64,000 nucleotides of DNA from positions 186,001-250,000 of the forward strand of contig NZ_JAAQYM010000005.1 of NCBI RefSeq assembly GCF_012986595.1. Direction: 5' to 3'. Shown here piece by piece: positions 15,992 to 23,919 of the stretch (positions within the stretch are counted from its first letter, which is position 1; each line of letters begins with the position of its first letter). The position numbers and the translations under genes were made by a program. The DNA is from Pseudomonas koreensis. GTDB taxonomy: Bacteria; Pseudomonadota; Gammaproteobacteria; Pseudomonadales; Pseudomonadaceae. The notes under the pieces were generated by a model. That model was not told the DNA's origin and did not search any database. It saw only the letters and a list, made by a program, of their open reading frames with translations.

Positions 15992-17278
15992 ATGTTGAAC
16001 AAGCGAATCAGCCTGATCGCACTGGGGATGTTGAGTGCTACACAGGCCATGGCTGACGGCCAGGCCGAGTCCAAGGGTTTTGTCGAAGACAGCAGCCTCA
16101 AAGTGCTGCTGCGCAATGCCTACATCAATCGTGATTACAAAGACGGCAACCCGGATAAAGCCGAGTGGGGCCAAGCGGCCATCGGTACGTTCTCGTCCGG
16201 TTTCACCCAAGGCACCGTGGGTGTGGGTGTCGATGCATTCGGTCTGTACGCACTGCGTCTGGATGGCGGCAAGGGCCGCAGCGGCGCTGGTGGTATCGAC
16301 TTCTTCAAAAAGGGTGCCAGCGGCAACGCGGCTGACGACCTGTCCAAAGGTGGCGCTGCGGTCAAATTCCGCGTGTCCAACACCGTGCTGACCTACGGTG
16401 ACCAGATGCCTGCCCTGCCGGTGCTGAACTACGACAACTCGCGTCTGCTGCCGGAAAGCTACACCGGTACCCTGATCACTTCCAAAGAGATCAAAGGCCT
16501 GCAACTGGATGCCGGTCGTTTCACCGCCGAATCGCGCAAAAGCGCTGAAGGCCGTGACAGCGGTGGTCTGAAGTCGATCAACGTGTTGGGCGGTAGCTAT
16601 CAGTTCACCGAGCAGTTCAAGGCGGCGCTGTACGCTTCCGACGTCGAAGACGTCATGAAGAAGCAGTACGTGAACGCCAACTACGTGTTCCCGATCGACA
16701 AGGATCAGTCCCTGACCCTGGACTTCAACGGCTATCGCACCAAGCTCGACAAGTCGTATGCCGACATCAAGAACACCGGGGGCCAGGACAACAAGATCTG
16801 GAGCCTGGCGGCCACATTCGCCACCGGCCCGCACTCGTTCACCGTGGCGCACCAGCGCAGCACCGGTGACAGCAATCTGGGTTATCCGTACGGCGGTTAT
16901 CAGAACGATGGTCGTCGTCAGGGCGACGGTGGCAACACCATCTACCTGGCCAACTCCTACTGGTCGGACTTCAACGCTGAAGACGAGCGCAGCTGGCAGT
17001 TGGGCTACGGCCTGGACTTCGGCGCATTCGGCGTACCGGGTCTGAGCTACAACTTCGCTTACGTGCGTGGCGACAACATCACCACCGACACCAGCAGCGG
17101 CGGTACTGAGCGCGAGATCTTCAACCAGGTCAAATACGTCGTGCAAAGCGGCCCGGCCAAAGACCTGAGCGTGAAACTGCGCAGCTCGATCCTGCGCGTT
17201 TCGCAGAAATCCGCCGACTACAACAGCAGCGGCAACGAAGTGCGTGTATTCGTGGACTACCCGATCAACATCTTCTGA
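15992..17278 (+). CDS. OprD-family outer-membrane porin
   Basis: A 428-residue porin. The signal peptide is MLNKRISLIALGMLSATQAM with cleavage after AMA. The family start SKGFVEDSSLKVLLRNAYINR and the repeated GQ/GxxxxF beta strands are followed by a C-terminal aromatic (DYPINIF). The OprD/Occ family takes up small carboxylate-bearing nutrients, such as basic amino acids or aromatic acids. Which subfamily this is cannot be settled by eye. It has its own promoter and leader and a strong terminator, so it is a single-gene unit. Start: ATG with AAGGA upstream. Confidence 0.92.
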   Translation: MLNKRISLIALGMLSATQAMADGQAESKGFVEDSSLKVLLRNAYINRDYKDGNPDKAEWGQAAIGTFSSGFTQGTVGVGVDAFGLYALRLDGGKGRSGAGGIDFFKKGASGNAADDLSKGGAAVKFRVSNTVLTYGDQMPALPVLNYDNSRLLPESYTGTLITSKEIKGLQLDAGRFTAESRKSAEGRDSGGLKSINVLGGSYQFTEQFKAALYASDVEDVMKKQYVNANYVFPIDKDQSLTLDFNGYRTKLDKSYADIKNTGGQDNKIWSLAATFATGPHSFTVAHQRSTGDSNLGYPYGGYQNDGRRQGDGGNTIYLANSYWSDFNAEDERSWQLGYGLDFGAFGVPGLSYNFAYVRGDNITTDTSSGGTEREIFNQVKYVVQSGPAKDLSVKLRSSILRVSQKSADYNSSGNEVRVFVDYPINIF

Positions 17279-17305
17279 TGAGCGATCCGGTGTAAGAAAC
17301 ATGAG

Positions 17306-17334
17306 AAAACCCCGACTGGTTCGGGGTTTTTTTT
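17306..17334 (+). terminator. intrinsic terminator of the porin gene
   Basis: AAAACCCCGA and TCGGGGTTTT pair around a short loop and run into eight T residues, 28 nt after the stop. Confidence 0.9.
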
Positions 17335-17458
17335 CGCCGCTTTTTCCGCAAAAACCGTAAAAAACCCGTGTTTTTGTCACGTAAAAGTTGTTTTCAAGTA
17401 CCTTCAAGTTCCGTTTCAAACAGGGCTTTAAATGCCTGAAATTCTTTCTCATGGACGC

Positions 17459-17505
17459 AAATTCTCCACCTAATAGATTAGGCCGCTCAACGCAGCGGAG
17501 AATTT
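17459..17505 (+). promoter_or_regulatory. structured leader covering the dioxygenase ribosome-binding site
   Basis: A perfect 9-bp outer stem (AAATTCTCC with GGAGAATTT) encloses two internal stems: CCTAA-TAGA-TTAGG and GCT or CCGCT with AGC or AGCGG. The shared GG at 17497-17498 can pair in the outer or the third stem, so two folds compete. The Shine-Dalgarno GCGGAG (17495-17500) is paired in both. The CCTAAT/ATTAGG part could instead be a protein operator. Confidence 0.55.
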
Positions 17506-17509
17506 GGTA

Positions 17510-18256
17510 ATGATCGTTTTGAACAGAGAAGTGGGCGAATCGCTACGGCGCGACAAATATGTCAACGTCCAGGGTGGTGACTTCAATCTCTACGGTCATT
17601 TTGCCGACTTCGTCAGACTGACCAAAAGTTGGGAAAACATGGAGCCAGACAGTTACTACGGTCAGGCCGAAGCCGGCATGCGTTACCGTCGTTACAGCGA
17701 CTTTGAATACAACCCGAAAACACGCGAACTCAAGCAACTCGAACATCGCGCCTACGTGCAGTCGAAAGAGAACAACGCCTACGTGGGCGGTGTTGTGCGG
17801 CACTTTCAGGACTTCTCCGATGAAGTGATTACTTCGCCGGTGATGCGCAGCCTCATCGACACCGACTTCGAAGTGTACAAAAGCGTTTTGCCGGAAGAGC
17901 TGCACGATGAAATCTGGCAATGCCAGATCCATCAGATCCGTATCGAGATCAAACCCGGCAAACAACTGGAAATCACCCCGGAAGGGATTCACTGCGACGG
18001 TTATCCGTTCAGCGGCGTGCACTTCTGGGGGCGCAACAACGTCGAGGGCGCGGAAAGCCGTTTGTACGATGTTCACGAGCATCAACTGGCGTCAACCACT
18101 TACCAGGAAATCCTCGATACCACGTACTTCCTTGACCGTGACATGCGCCACTACGTGACCCCGGCGCGCAACACTCACACCCATGCCATGGCGTATCGGC
18201 AGATTCTGGCGATTTCCTTCTCGCGGCCCGGGACCGCTTTCGACATTGTTCGCTAA
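17510..18256 (+). CDS. 2-oxoglutarate/Fe(II) dioxygenase, amino-acid hydroxylase-like (PF10014/BsmA type)
   Basis: A 248-residue protein from the ATG with GCGGAG 9 nt upstream. It fits the 2OG-Fe dioxygenase family that includes bacterial free-amino-acid hydroxylases such as isoleucine 4-hydroxylase. The iron triad is visible as H161 and D163 (GIHCDGYPFSGVHFWGRNN) and H214 (DRDMRHYVTP). R230 in AYRQILAISF is the likely 2-oxoglutarate anchor. No signal peptide; cytoplasmic. It opens an operon with a GNAT acetyltransferase and AzlCD, overlapping or adjoining at every junction. Inferred role: hydroxylation of a free amino acid, perhaps branched-chain, before acetylation or export. The substrate is not proven. 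Confidence 0.8.
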   Translation: MIVLNREVGESLRRDKYVNVQGGDFNLYGHFADFVRLTKSWENMEPDSYYGQAEAGMRYRRYSDFEYNPKTRELKQLEHRAYVQSKENNAYVGGVVRHFQDFSDEVITSPVMRSLIDTDFEVYKSVLPEELHDEIWQCQIHQIRIEIKPGKQLEITPEGIHCDGYPFSGVHFWGRNNVEGAESRLYDVHEHQLASTTYQEILDTTYFLDRDMRHYVTPARNTHTHAMAYRQILAISFSRPGTAFDIVR

Positions 18257-18713
18257 TCAGATCACCCCAGTCGATGGTGTCGAGTGCTCGACGCCGGTGG
18301 TGCTGCGACGCGCCACCGCCAAGGACGCGCAGCGCATGGAGCGCTTCTTCCGTCAGTTCGACGAAGTGTCGTTCTGCGAGTGGCAGGACGCCAAATGCCT
18401 GCGCGGTGTATTAATCCAGAAGACCACCACGGCCTACCTGGCCTTCGACGTCGAGGGCGAGATCGTCGGTGCGGTGCTCGGTGGCATGCTTGGCAGTCGC
18501 GGCACCATCAACCATCTGGCGGTCAGCCCACGCTATCGCAGCCAGGGCGTCGGCCAGCGGCTGGTGGAAGCGGCGTCGTCTGACATGAAGCGGGTCGGTG
18601 TATTACGGATGTTTCTGTTCGTCGACGATGCTAACCTCGCGGGCAAGCGATTCTGGACTGCCCAGGGTTTTTGCGAACCCCACGGCGAGCGGACATTTGA
18701 GAGGGATCTATGA
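18246..18713 (+). CDS. GNAT-family N-acetyltransferase
   Basis: The GNAT fold is seen from VLRRATAKDAQRMERFF through the acetyl-CoA loop VSPRYRSQGVGQRLVEAA (R/Q-x2-G-x-G). The protein has about 155 residues if it starts at the TTG inside the dioxygenase tail. The start is uncertain: GTG at 18297 and ATG at 18339 are alternatives and none has a strong Shine-Dalgarno, which fits translation coupled to the upstream gene. The stop overlaps the azlC ATG (ATGA). Position between a dioxygenase and an amino-acid exporter suggests it acetylates the same small molecule; this is inference. Confidence 0.75.
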   Translation: MFANQITPVDGVECSTPVVLRRATAKDAQRMERFFRQFDEVSFCEWQDAKCLRGVLIQKTTTAYLAFDVEGEIVGAVLGGMLGSRGTINHLAVSPRYRSQGVGQRLVEAASSDMKRVGVLRMFLFVDDANLAGKRFWTAQGFCEPHGERTFERDL

Positions 18714-19426
18714 ATGAAACGTCCGGCAGTGCGCCGCTGATGGCTGCCCATCAGCCATCGCGCACGTTTGCCGAAGCCAGCCCGGTGGTGGCCGGTTATT
18801 TCACGGTGTCGTTCGTGTTCGGGCTGATGGCGGTCAACGCCGGGCTGCCGATGTGGCTGCCGGTGGCGATGTGCTTGTTCGTCTACGCCGGCGCTTCGCA
18901 ATTCGCCGCGCTGGCGCTGATCTCCAGCGGGGCTTCGCTGACCACCATCGTGCTGACCACGTTCCTGATCAATGCGCGACACATGCTGATGTCGGTGTAC
19001 ATGGCCAAGGCCTTGCGAGCCCTCGGGCTTAGCCGCATGGAGCGCTGGGCCTACGCTGGCGGTCTCACCGACGAATCCTTTGCGTTTCACAGCGTCAAGC
19101 TGGGCACCGGCGCGCCGGTCAATATCCGTTACCTGATCGGCTTCAACCTGTTTTGCCACACCTCCTGGGTGCTGGGCGGATTGCTGGGCGCCGTCTGCGC
19201 GCAATATGCGTCGCACCTGATCAAATATCAGCTCGACTACGCACTGACCGCGATGATGCTCTACGTGCTGGTGTCTCTGTGCAACACCCGCAACAAACTC
19301 ATCGCCGCCGCGGCCGCCGTCGCCTGCATGGGCGCGCTGAGCCTGGTCGGCACCTCGCCGTTCAACGTATTCATCGCCACGTTTGTGGGCTGCGGAGTGG
19401 GTGTATGCCTGACCAAACGTTCCTGA
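18710..19426 (+). CDS. azlC: AzlC-family branched-chain amino acid exporter, large subunit
   Basis: A 238-residue inner-membrane protein with about seven hydrophobic segments. Family features include GYFTVSFVFGLMAVNAGLP, YAGASQFAALALI and the helix-break segment NARHMLMSVYMA. AzlC and its partner AzlD (BrnF/BrnE in corynebacteria) form an exporter for leucine, isoleucine, valine and methionine or their analogues. The start has GAGAGGG 5 nt upstream and overlaps the GNAT stop. The azlD frame begins inside its last 22 nt. Confidence 0.9.
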   Translation: MNETSGSAPLMAAHQPSRTFAEASPVVAGYFTVSFVFGLMAVNAGLPMWLPVAMCLFVYAGASQFAALALISSGASLTTIVLTTFLINARHMLMSVYMAKALRALGLSRMERWAYAGGLTDESFAFHSVKLGTGAPVNIRYLIGFNLFCHTSWVLGGLLGAVCAQYASHLIKYQLDYALTAMMLYVLVSLCNTRNKLIAAAAAVACMGALSLVGTSPFNVFIATFVGCGVGVCLTKRS

Positions 19427-19722
19427 TCCTGGTGGTGGCGCTGATGATGGCCGTGACCTTCCTGCCGCGCGCACTGCCACTGCAAGTCAACACCGAGCAC
19501 TGGCCGCCGTTCGTTGCGCGGGCGCTGGAGTACCTGCCGGTGGCGATCGTCGCTGCGATCAGCCTGACACCCTTGTTGATCAAGGATCAGCACCTACAGC
19601 TCGATCGCCCGGAATTTTATGCAGCGATTCCGACGTTGTTATGTGCGTATTTCAGCAAAAACCTCTTTCTCAGTGTGGCGGTTGGGACGGCTGCGTACAT
19701 TGCGCTCGGCTCGTTCATGTAA
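19405..19722 (+). CDS. azlD: AzlD-family small subunit of the amino acid exporter
   Basis: A 105-residue protein with three or four membrane segments, starting MPDQTFLILVVALMMAVTFL. The family motif FLPRALPL follows the first helix and EYLPVAIVAAISLTPLL is the second. It starts 22 nt before the azlC stop, so the two subunits are made together. Its last 84 nt overlap the end of the convergent LysR gene, so expression of one may interfere with the other. Confidence 0.9.
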   Translation: MPDQTFLILVVALMMAVTFLPRALPLQVNTEHWPPFVARALEYLPVAIVAAISLTPLLIKDQHLQLDRPEFYAAIPTLLCAYFSKNLFLSVAVGTAAYIALGSFM

Positions 19723-20565
19723 CGGCAGATCCACCACGTCGTTCAAGGCCTGGCCCGACAGGTTCGGGTTGTTCACCGCCAGACGCACTTCGAGGAAATC
19801 CTCGAAACCGGGGAAAATCGTCAGGCCGTTCTTCTGCGCGGCCTCGCGAGACACCATGCCTACTGCGTCCATCTGCGTGATCAACGACAGGGTCAGGGTC
19901 TCGCTGCAGGAATAGACCATGCGCTGACCGTTCTCGTGATTGCCCAATCCGGCGTCGAGAAAGCGCAGGAAGCTGTGGGAATACGGACAATCTTCCGCAG
20001 GACGCACCTGAAACTTGTTGCCCAGCAACGTCAGTGGATCGTTTTCCTGCCCGCAATGGGCACCGACCACCTGTACCTGCACATCCGGCAGGACGATACT
20101 CGGCAAACCCGGACGCTGCGGCCCGATCAGCACCGCGAGGTCAAAGTCTTCGTTCTTCAGCTTGCTGAGGTTTTCCATCGACTCGGCGTAGCTGAATTCC
20201 ATCTGATAATCAGGAAACACCTCGATCAGGCGTCCGATCATTCGCCGGTTGAAGTCAGACGACAACGTGTTGTTCAACGCGACCTTCAATGTGCGCTGGC
20301 CCGGCACCTTGAGCGCCTCGACCTTTTCTTCCATCTGTCGCGTGGCAATCAGCACTTTGTCCATGTAGGGCGTCAGCTCAGTGCCTTGCGGCGTAAGCGT
20401 CAGGCCCTTGTTGGAACGACGAAACAAGCGGAAACCGAACTGCTCTTCGACCTTGTTCAACTGGGCGGCCAAGGCCTGCACAGTCAGGCACGAATGCTCG
20501 GCTGCGGCCGACAACGAGCCGGTCTGCACGATGCGCATGAGGTTGCGTAAGGTTCTGCTATCCAT
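19639..20565 (-). CDS. LysR-family transcriptional regulator
   Basis: A 308-residue regulator. The N-terminal winged helix-turn-helix covers about residues 1-60 (LSAAAEHSCLTVQALAAQLN, FRLFRRSNKGLTLTPQG), followed by the periplasmic-binding-like effector domain. It is convergent with the dioxygenase-GNAT-azlCD operon and overlaps azlD by 84 nt. Its C-terminal tail (about the last 28 residues) is antisense to azlD. It may control that operon, but LysR targets usually lie next to and divergent from the regulator gene, so its target could equally be elsewhere. Confidence 0.9.
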   Translation of the reverse strand: MDSRTLRNLMRIVQTGSLSAAAEHSCLTVQALAAQLNKVEEQFGFRLFRRSNKGLTLTPQGTELTPYMDKVLIATRQMEEKVEALKVPGQRTLKVALNNTLSSDFNRRMIGRLIEVFPDYQMEFSYAESMENLSKLKNEDFDLAVLIGPQRPGLPSIVLPDVQVQVVGAHCGQENDPLTLLGNKFQVRPAEDCPYSHSFLRFLDAGLGNHENGQRMVYSCSETLTLSLITQMDAVGMVSREAAQKNGLTIFPGFEDFLEVRLAVNNPNLSGQALNDVVDLPLHERAERNVRSRPNRHTEKEVFAEIRT

Positions 20566-20886
20566 GGGTAATGCCCTCTGAAGTGGGCTGGGTATTGTTG
20601 TTTACGAGACTGCCGATCCGGCGTCATATGCCGGCTATATTCCAGCACCTGAGCATAGTTGTCGCGGGTTTAGTAGCGAATTGATGTCCCCGCCGATGGC
20701 TGGAAGCTGACACAGGATCGGGATTTTTGATGACCTGGGGGTGATGAAGGTCAAAAAATACTGACTTGGAATAACAATTCGTGACTTTTTACAGGATTTG
20801 ATCAAAGGGACGAGTTGATTCATTTGCGGATTAAAAGAAAACAAACATCCGTATCTGTACTAGTCTTGAAGGCATGTCACTCAGCA
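20566..20886. other. gene-free stretch between lysR and the Xre/RES pair
   Basis: This 321-bp AT-richer region must hold the promoters of the leftward LysR gene and the rightward toxin-antitoxin pair. I see no RNA gene, terminator or long repeat in it. A candidate -10 element cannot be fixed with confidence. Confidence 0.4.
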
Positions 20887-21309
20887 GTGGAGACGGCCTT
20901 GCCTACCTCATCCCCAGCCCTCAACCCGCGCGAACAACTCGACGTCCCCGAAGCCGGGCGCGTTGCGTTGAAGTTCTTCTTCAATCTCATGGGCCGCTGG
21001 GGTTGCAACGCCGAGCAGCAGCGCACGTTGCTGGGTGGCGTCGGCAACACCACGTTCTACAAGTACAAACACCTGCCGCCGAACATTCGCCTGCCACACG
21101 ACACGCTGGAGCGTATCTCGTACTTGATGGGCATTCATAAGGCGTTGAGCATCATCTTCAGCAACAGCCGCGAGCGCGCCTACACATGGGTCAGCAGCCC
21201 CAACACAGCTGCGCCATTCAATGGCCGAACGGCGCTGGATTACATGCTGGCGGGGAGGGTGGTCGACATCGCCGACGTGCGCCGTTACCTCGACGGGGTG
21301 CGCGGGTGA
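20887..21309 (+). CDS. Xre/MbcA/ParS-type antitoxin
   Basis: A protein of about 140 residues with the arrangement of RES-partner antitoxins. An N-terminal Xre-like helix-turn-helix region (VALKFFFNLMGRWGCNAEQQ, LLGGVGNTTFYKYK) is followed by the C-terminal MbcA/ParS toxin-binding domain, including NTAAPFNGRTALDYMLAGRV and DIADVRRYLDGV. The start is uncertain: GTG at 20887 or TTG at 20899, which has GGAG 7 nt before it. It overlaps the RES gene by GTGA, so the pair is co-translated. The complex probably represses its own promoter, as in known RES-Xre systems. Confidence 0.85.
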   Translation: METALPTSSPALNPREQLDVPEAGRVALKFFFNLMGRWGCNAEQQRTLLGGVGNTTFYKYKHLPPNIRLPHDTLERISYLMGIHKALSIIFSNSRERAYTWVSSPNTAAPFNGRTALDYMLAGRVVDIADVRRYLDGVRG

Positions 21310-21986
21310 AGGCCCCACCGCTGGCCGAACCGCAATGGCCCAAGGCTTATCGGATCGTCAACAGCAGCTTCCCGCCGATTGCGCTGTTCGAAGATGTGCT
21401 CGACCCCGAAGACCTGGAAATCGCCTACGCGCTGGAGGCATTGACCAACGATCGGCTGATCGAGCAGGCCGGCGTTCTGGCCCGCGTGCGCCCCGAAGAC
21501 CGACTCTCCGGCCCCGGCTCCACCCCGGTCATGGCGGCGTTTACTCACATCGGCAAAAGCAGCCGCTTTACCGATGGCACTTTCGGCGTGTACTACGCCG
21601 CCAGTAGCCAGGCCGCCGCTATTGCCGAAACCTGCTATCACCAGGAGCGTTTCCTCGCGGCCACCCGCGAAGCGGATCTTGAGTTGACCATGCGTACTTA
21701 CGTCAATCGCGTGGTTAAACCGCTGCACGATGTGCGTCACGACTTTCCCGATTTACATCAACCCGATCCAGACGCCTACGGCCCATCCCAGGTATTCGCC
21801 CGACAACTGCGCGAGTCTGAGTCCTGGGGCCTGCTCTACAACAGCGTCCGCCTGCCGGGCCACGAATGTGTCGCCGCGTTCCGACCGCCGGCGGTGTCGA
21901 TTCCGAAGCAGGGCAAGCATCTGCGTTATGTGTGGAGTGCGAGTCAGCGCAGGATTTCGTTTGTGTTTGAGATTAGTCAGGTGTGA
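21306..21986 (+). CDS. RES-domain toxin
   Basis: A 226-residue protein with the RES fold, related to ADP-ribosyltransferases. Studied members deplete NAD+ or modify phosphoribosyl-pyrophosphate synthetase. Family residues are visible: the early Arg (YRIVNS), the central HIGKSSRFTDGTFGVYYAAS, the Glu in AAIAETCYHQERF and the late Ser in RESESWGLLYNSVR. The GTG start overlaps the antitoxin stop. The pair lies beside the 3' end of tRNA-Thr, a common integration point, but no integrase or att repeat is seen. Confidence 0.9.
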   Translation: MKAPPLAEPQWPKAYRIVNSSFPPIALFEDVLDPEDLEIAYALEALTNDRLIEQAGVLARVRPEDRLSGPGSTPVMAAFTHIGKSSRFTDGTFGVYYAASSQAAAIAETCYHQERFLAATREADLELTMRTYVNRVVKPLHDVRHDFPDLHQPDPDAYGPSQVFARQLRESESWGLLYNSVRLPGHECVAAFRPPAVSIPKQGKHLRYVWSASQRRISFVFEISQV

Positions 21987-22148
21987 AAAGCGAGGCTTTG
22001 CGCGTGTCAGGCTGCACGTGTCACGGAGGTGCCGCACTCTGCGCCGAGAGAAACATGTGCCTCGCTGAAGAGCCATCCAGATTAACGACGATTTTTGATT
22101 ATCCGGCCGTGAAAGCCAATGTGGACGTGATGTGGACGTTCCAGAAAC

Positions 22149-22182
22149 AACAAAGCCCCTGCATTTCTGCAGGGGCTTTGTT
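22149..22182 (-). terminator. terminator of tRNA-Thr (works both ways)
   Basis: AACAAAGCCCCTGCA and its exact complement form a 15-bp stem around TTTC, with A- and T-rich flanks. It starts 5 nt beyond the CCA end of tRNA-Thr and also faces transcripts leaving the RES gene. Confidence 0.85.
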
Positions 22183-22187
22183 TTGTA

Positions 22188-22263
<76 letters not shown>

Positions 22264-22683
22264 GTGTGGGCGACGATTATAGCGATTGGGTTGGTTCTGT
22301 AAACCCCTGAATTCTGACTATTTTTACGCAGGCACTGGATCAGGCGCGGCATGGGCTGTGTCGTTGGGTTTTAAGCCGCAAAATAGGGCTGCTCGGCGGC
22401 CACTCCAGCCCGAGAGAGATGGCGGAAATTCTGTAGCGTTAAAGCACTCATTTCCGCCGTTTATGTCCTTTTGATTGAAAGCTTATGCACAACGGATCGG
22501 CGCAACAGCGGTGTTGCGGGGGATTTTGTGGACAGGTTCTCATTTTGTGCGCAAAGCCCTGTTTTACAGGTTTTTTATCAATGTGAACAAAAAATGACCA
22601 ATGCTGTTTTTGTCGCGCAACGGCCGTGGATATTGGATCCACTCGAAATCCATCAACAGAGTTATCCACAGGCTGCAAAGATT
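22264..22683. other. gene-free region with DnaA-box-like sites
   Basis: This 420-bp stretch between tRNA-Thr and the methyltransferase stop has no convincing gene. TTATGCACA (22483-22491) and TTATCCACA (22662-22670) match the DnaA-box consensus, and a third, TGTGGATAA, lies at 22912-22920 inside the methyltransferase gene. The DNA between is relatively AT-rich. Confidence 0.4.
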
Positions 22684-23919
22684 CTAAGCGCGTTCGGCCA
22701 GCAGCAGGAAATTACGCGGGGTCAGCGGGGTGTCGCAGAAGGTGCCGAGGCGTACGACGTATCCCCGTTCGTTGAGGAAAATGGCTCGATCAAGATTCAG
22801 CCAAAGCTCCAGCGGCCGTCGGAACAATCCGCGGAGCAATTCCAGGTTGCGAACTTCGGCCAACCGCTGCCAACCGGCGGTTTCCAGCGCCTGCCAATCT
22901 GGCGTGCCGATTGTGGATAACTCTTTCAGCGCGGCCAGGTCGCGGCAGTAATCGGCGAACGGTTTGTCCAGCCAGGCGCTGGGTAGGGATGGGGTTGGCA
23001 AGTATTCGTCGACACCGCGAAGTTGCCGTTGCAGCAGGTCGAAGGCCAGGCGTCGGGCCATGGAGGTGTCGCGCTGACGTCGGACACGGGCACCGGCGGT
23101 GACGGTTTCGCTCATGGGCAGCGCCAGATCTTCGAGCGAGAGCTGTAGGGCGGATCGCAAGCCCGCGCAGGACAATGCCTGGTACTCGCTGCGATTGATC
23201 CGGTTGTAACAGCATGGGGCAATGGCCATCTGCTGACAGCCGGCAGCGCTTGCCAGTTGCATCAGGCGCACATGCAGATCACCGCAGGCGTGCAGGGCGA
23301 CGGGGGTGTGTTGAGCGCTCAACACGGTTGCTGCGTTTGATGCCAGCACATCCTGCTCGACATGCAGTGCGTGCAGATGATGCCGCTGACTCAGCGCCTG
23401 ACCGCTGGCGACCAACGCCGGATCGTATTCAACGCAAGTCAGCTGTTGCCCTGCACCTAACAGGCGCCGGCCCAAATGCCCTTTGCCGGAACACCAGTCC
23501 AGCCAATGCGTCGGCTGCGAGGTGAAAGACAAACGACTGGCGAACGCTTCGATCTGCTGCCACTTGCGCCCCGGCACATCGACATTCAAGTGATGGCCTG
23601 CCGCTTCGAGCGCATGTCCTGGCAACTCACCGACCGCGCTCAGCTCAGCCGACAATGCCGCCAATGTGGCGAACGGCTCCGGCGCATCGAGGAGATCGGC
23701 AGGATGGTTATGCGCACGCTCTGCCTCTTGCAGCGATCGTCCGCGTAGCCACGAAGACAATTGGGGGTAGGCGGTTTCCCACGGTAGCGAACGATGAGTG
23801 AACGGACGAGGTTTCCACAACGCCTGATGCTCAATCAAAAAAGCATCCAGCGCGGTGAAGCGGGCGAGTAGTTCATCGCCCGTCAGCACGTGGGAAGTTT
23901 CAACGCCCTTGGCAGGCAT
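22684..23919 (-). CDS. SAM-dependent methyltransferase (Methyltransf_32/METTL25-like)
   Basis: A 411-residue protein. The Rossmann methyltransferase core starts at HWLDWCSGKGHLGRRLLG (motif I, about residues 141-157). It continues through TCVEYDPALVASGQ, VALHACGDLHVRLM and APCCYNRINRSEY, a combination typical of the PF13679 group, whose relatives include eukaryotic METTL25/RRNAD1. The N-terminal 130 residues are helical and unassigned. No signal peptide. It overlaps the end of hisM by 20 nt, so it rides at the end of the amino-acid transporter operon. Its substrate is unknown and the link to transport may be only positional. Confidence 0.75.
   Translation of the reverse strand: MPAKGVETSHVLTGDELLARFTALDAFLIEHQALWKPRPFTHRSLPWETAYPQLSSWLRGRSLQEAERAHNHPADLLDAPEPFATLAALSAELSAVGELPGHALEAAGHHLNVDVPGRKWQQIEAFASRLSFTSQPTHWLDWCSGKGHLGRRLLGAGQQLTCVEYDPALVASGQALSQRHHLHALHVEQDVLASNAATVLSAQHTPVALHACGDLHVRLMQLASAAGCQQMAIAPCCYNRINRSEYQALSCAGLRSALQLSLEDLALPMSETVTAGARVRRQRDTSMARRLAFDLLQRQLRGVDEYLPTPSLPSAWLDKPFADYCRDLAALKELSTIGTPDWQALETAGWQRLAEVRNLELLRGLFRRPLELWLNLDRAIFLNERGYVVRLGTFCDTPLTPRNFLLLAERA

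Noticed and set aside
15968..17452. 494-codon open frame antisense to the OprD porin gene
   Set aside because: A shadow of GC-rich codons; no Shine-Dalgarno, no family likeness, and the sense strand encodes a clear porin with signal peptide.
22000..22148. Remnant phage integrase next to tRNA-Thr
   Set aside because: The short frame there reads through the tRNA and shows no integrase motif; no att direct repeat was found.
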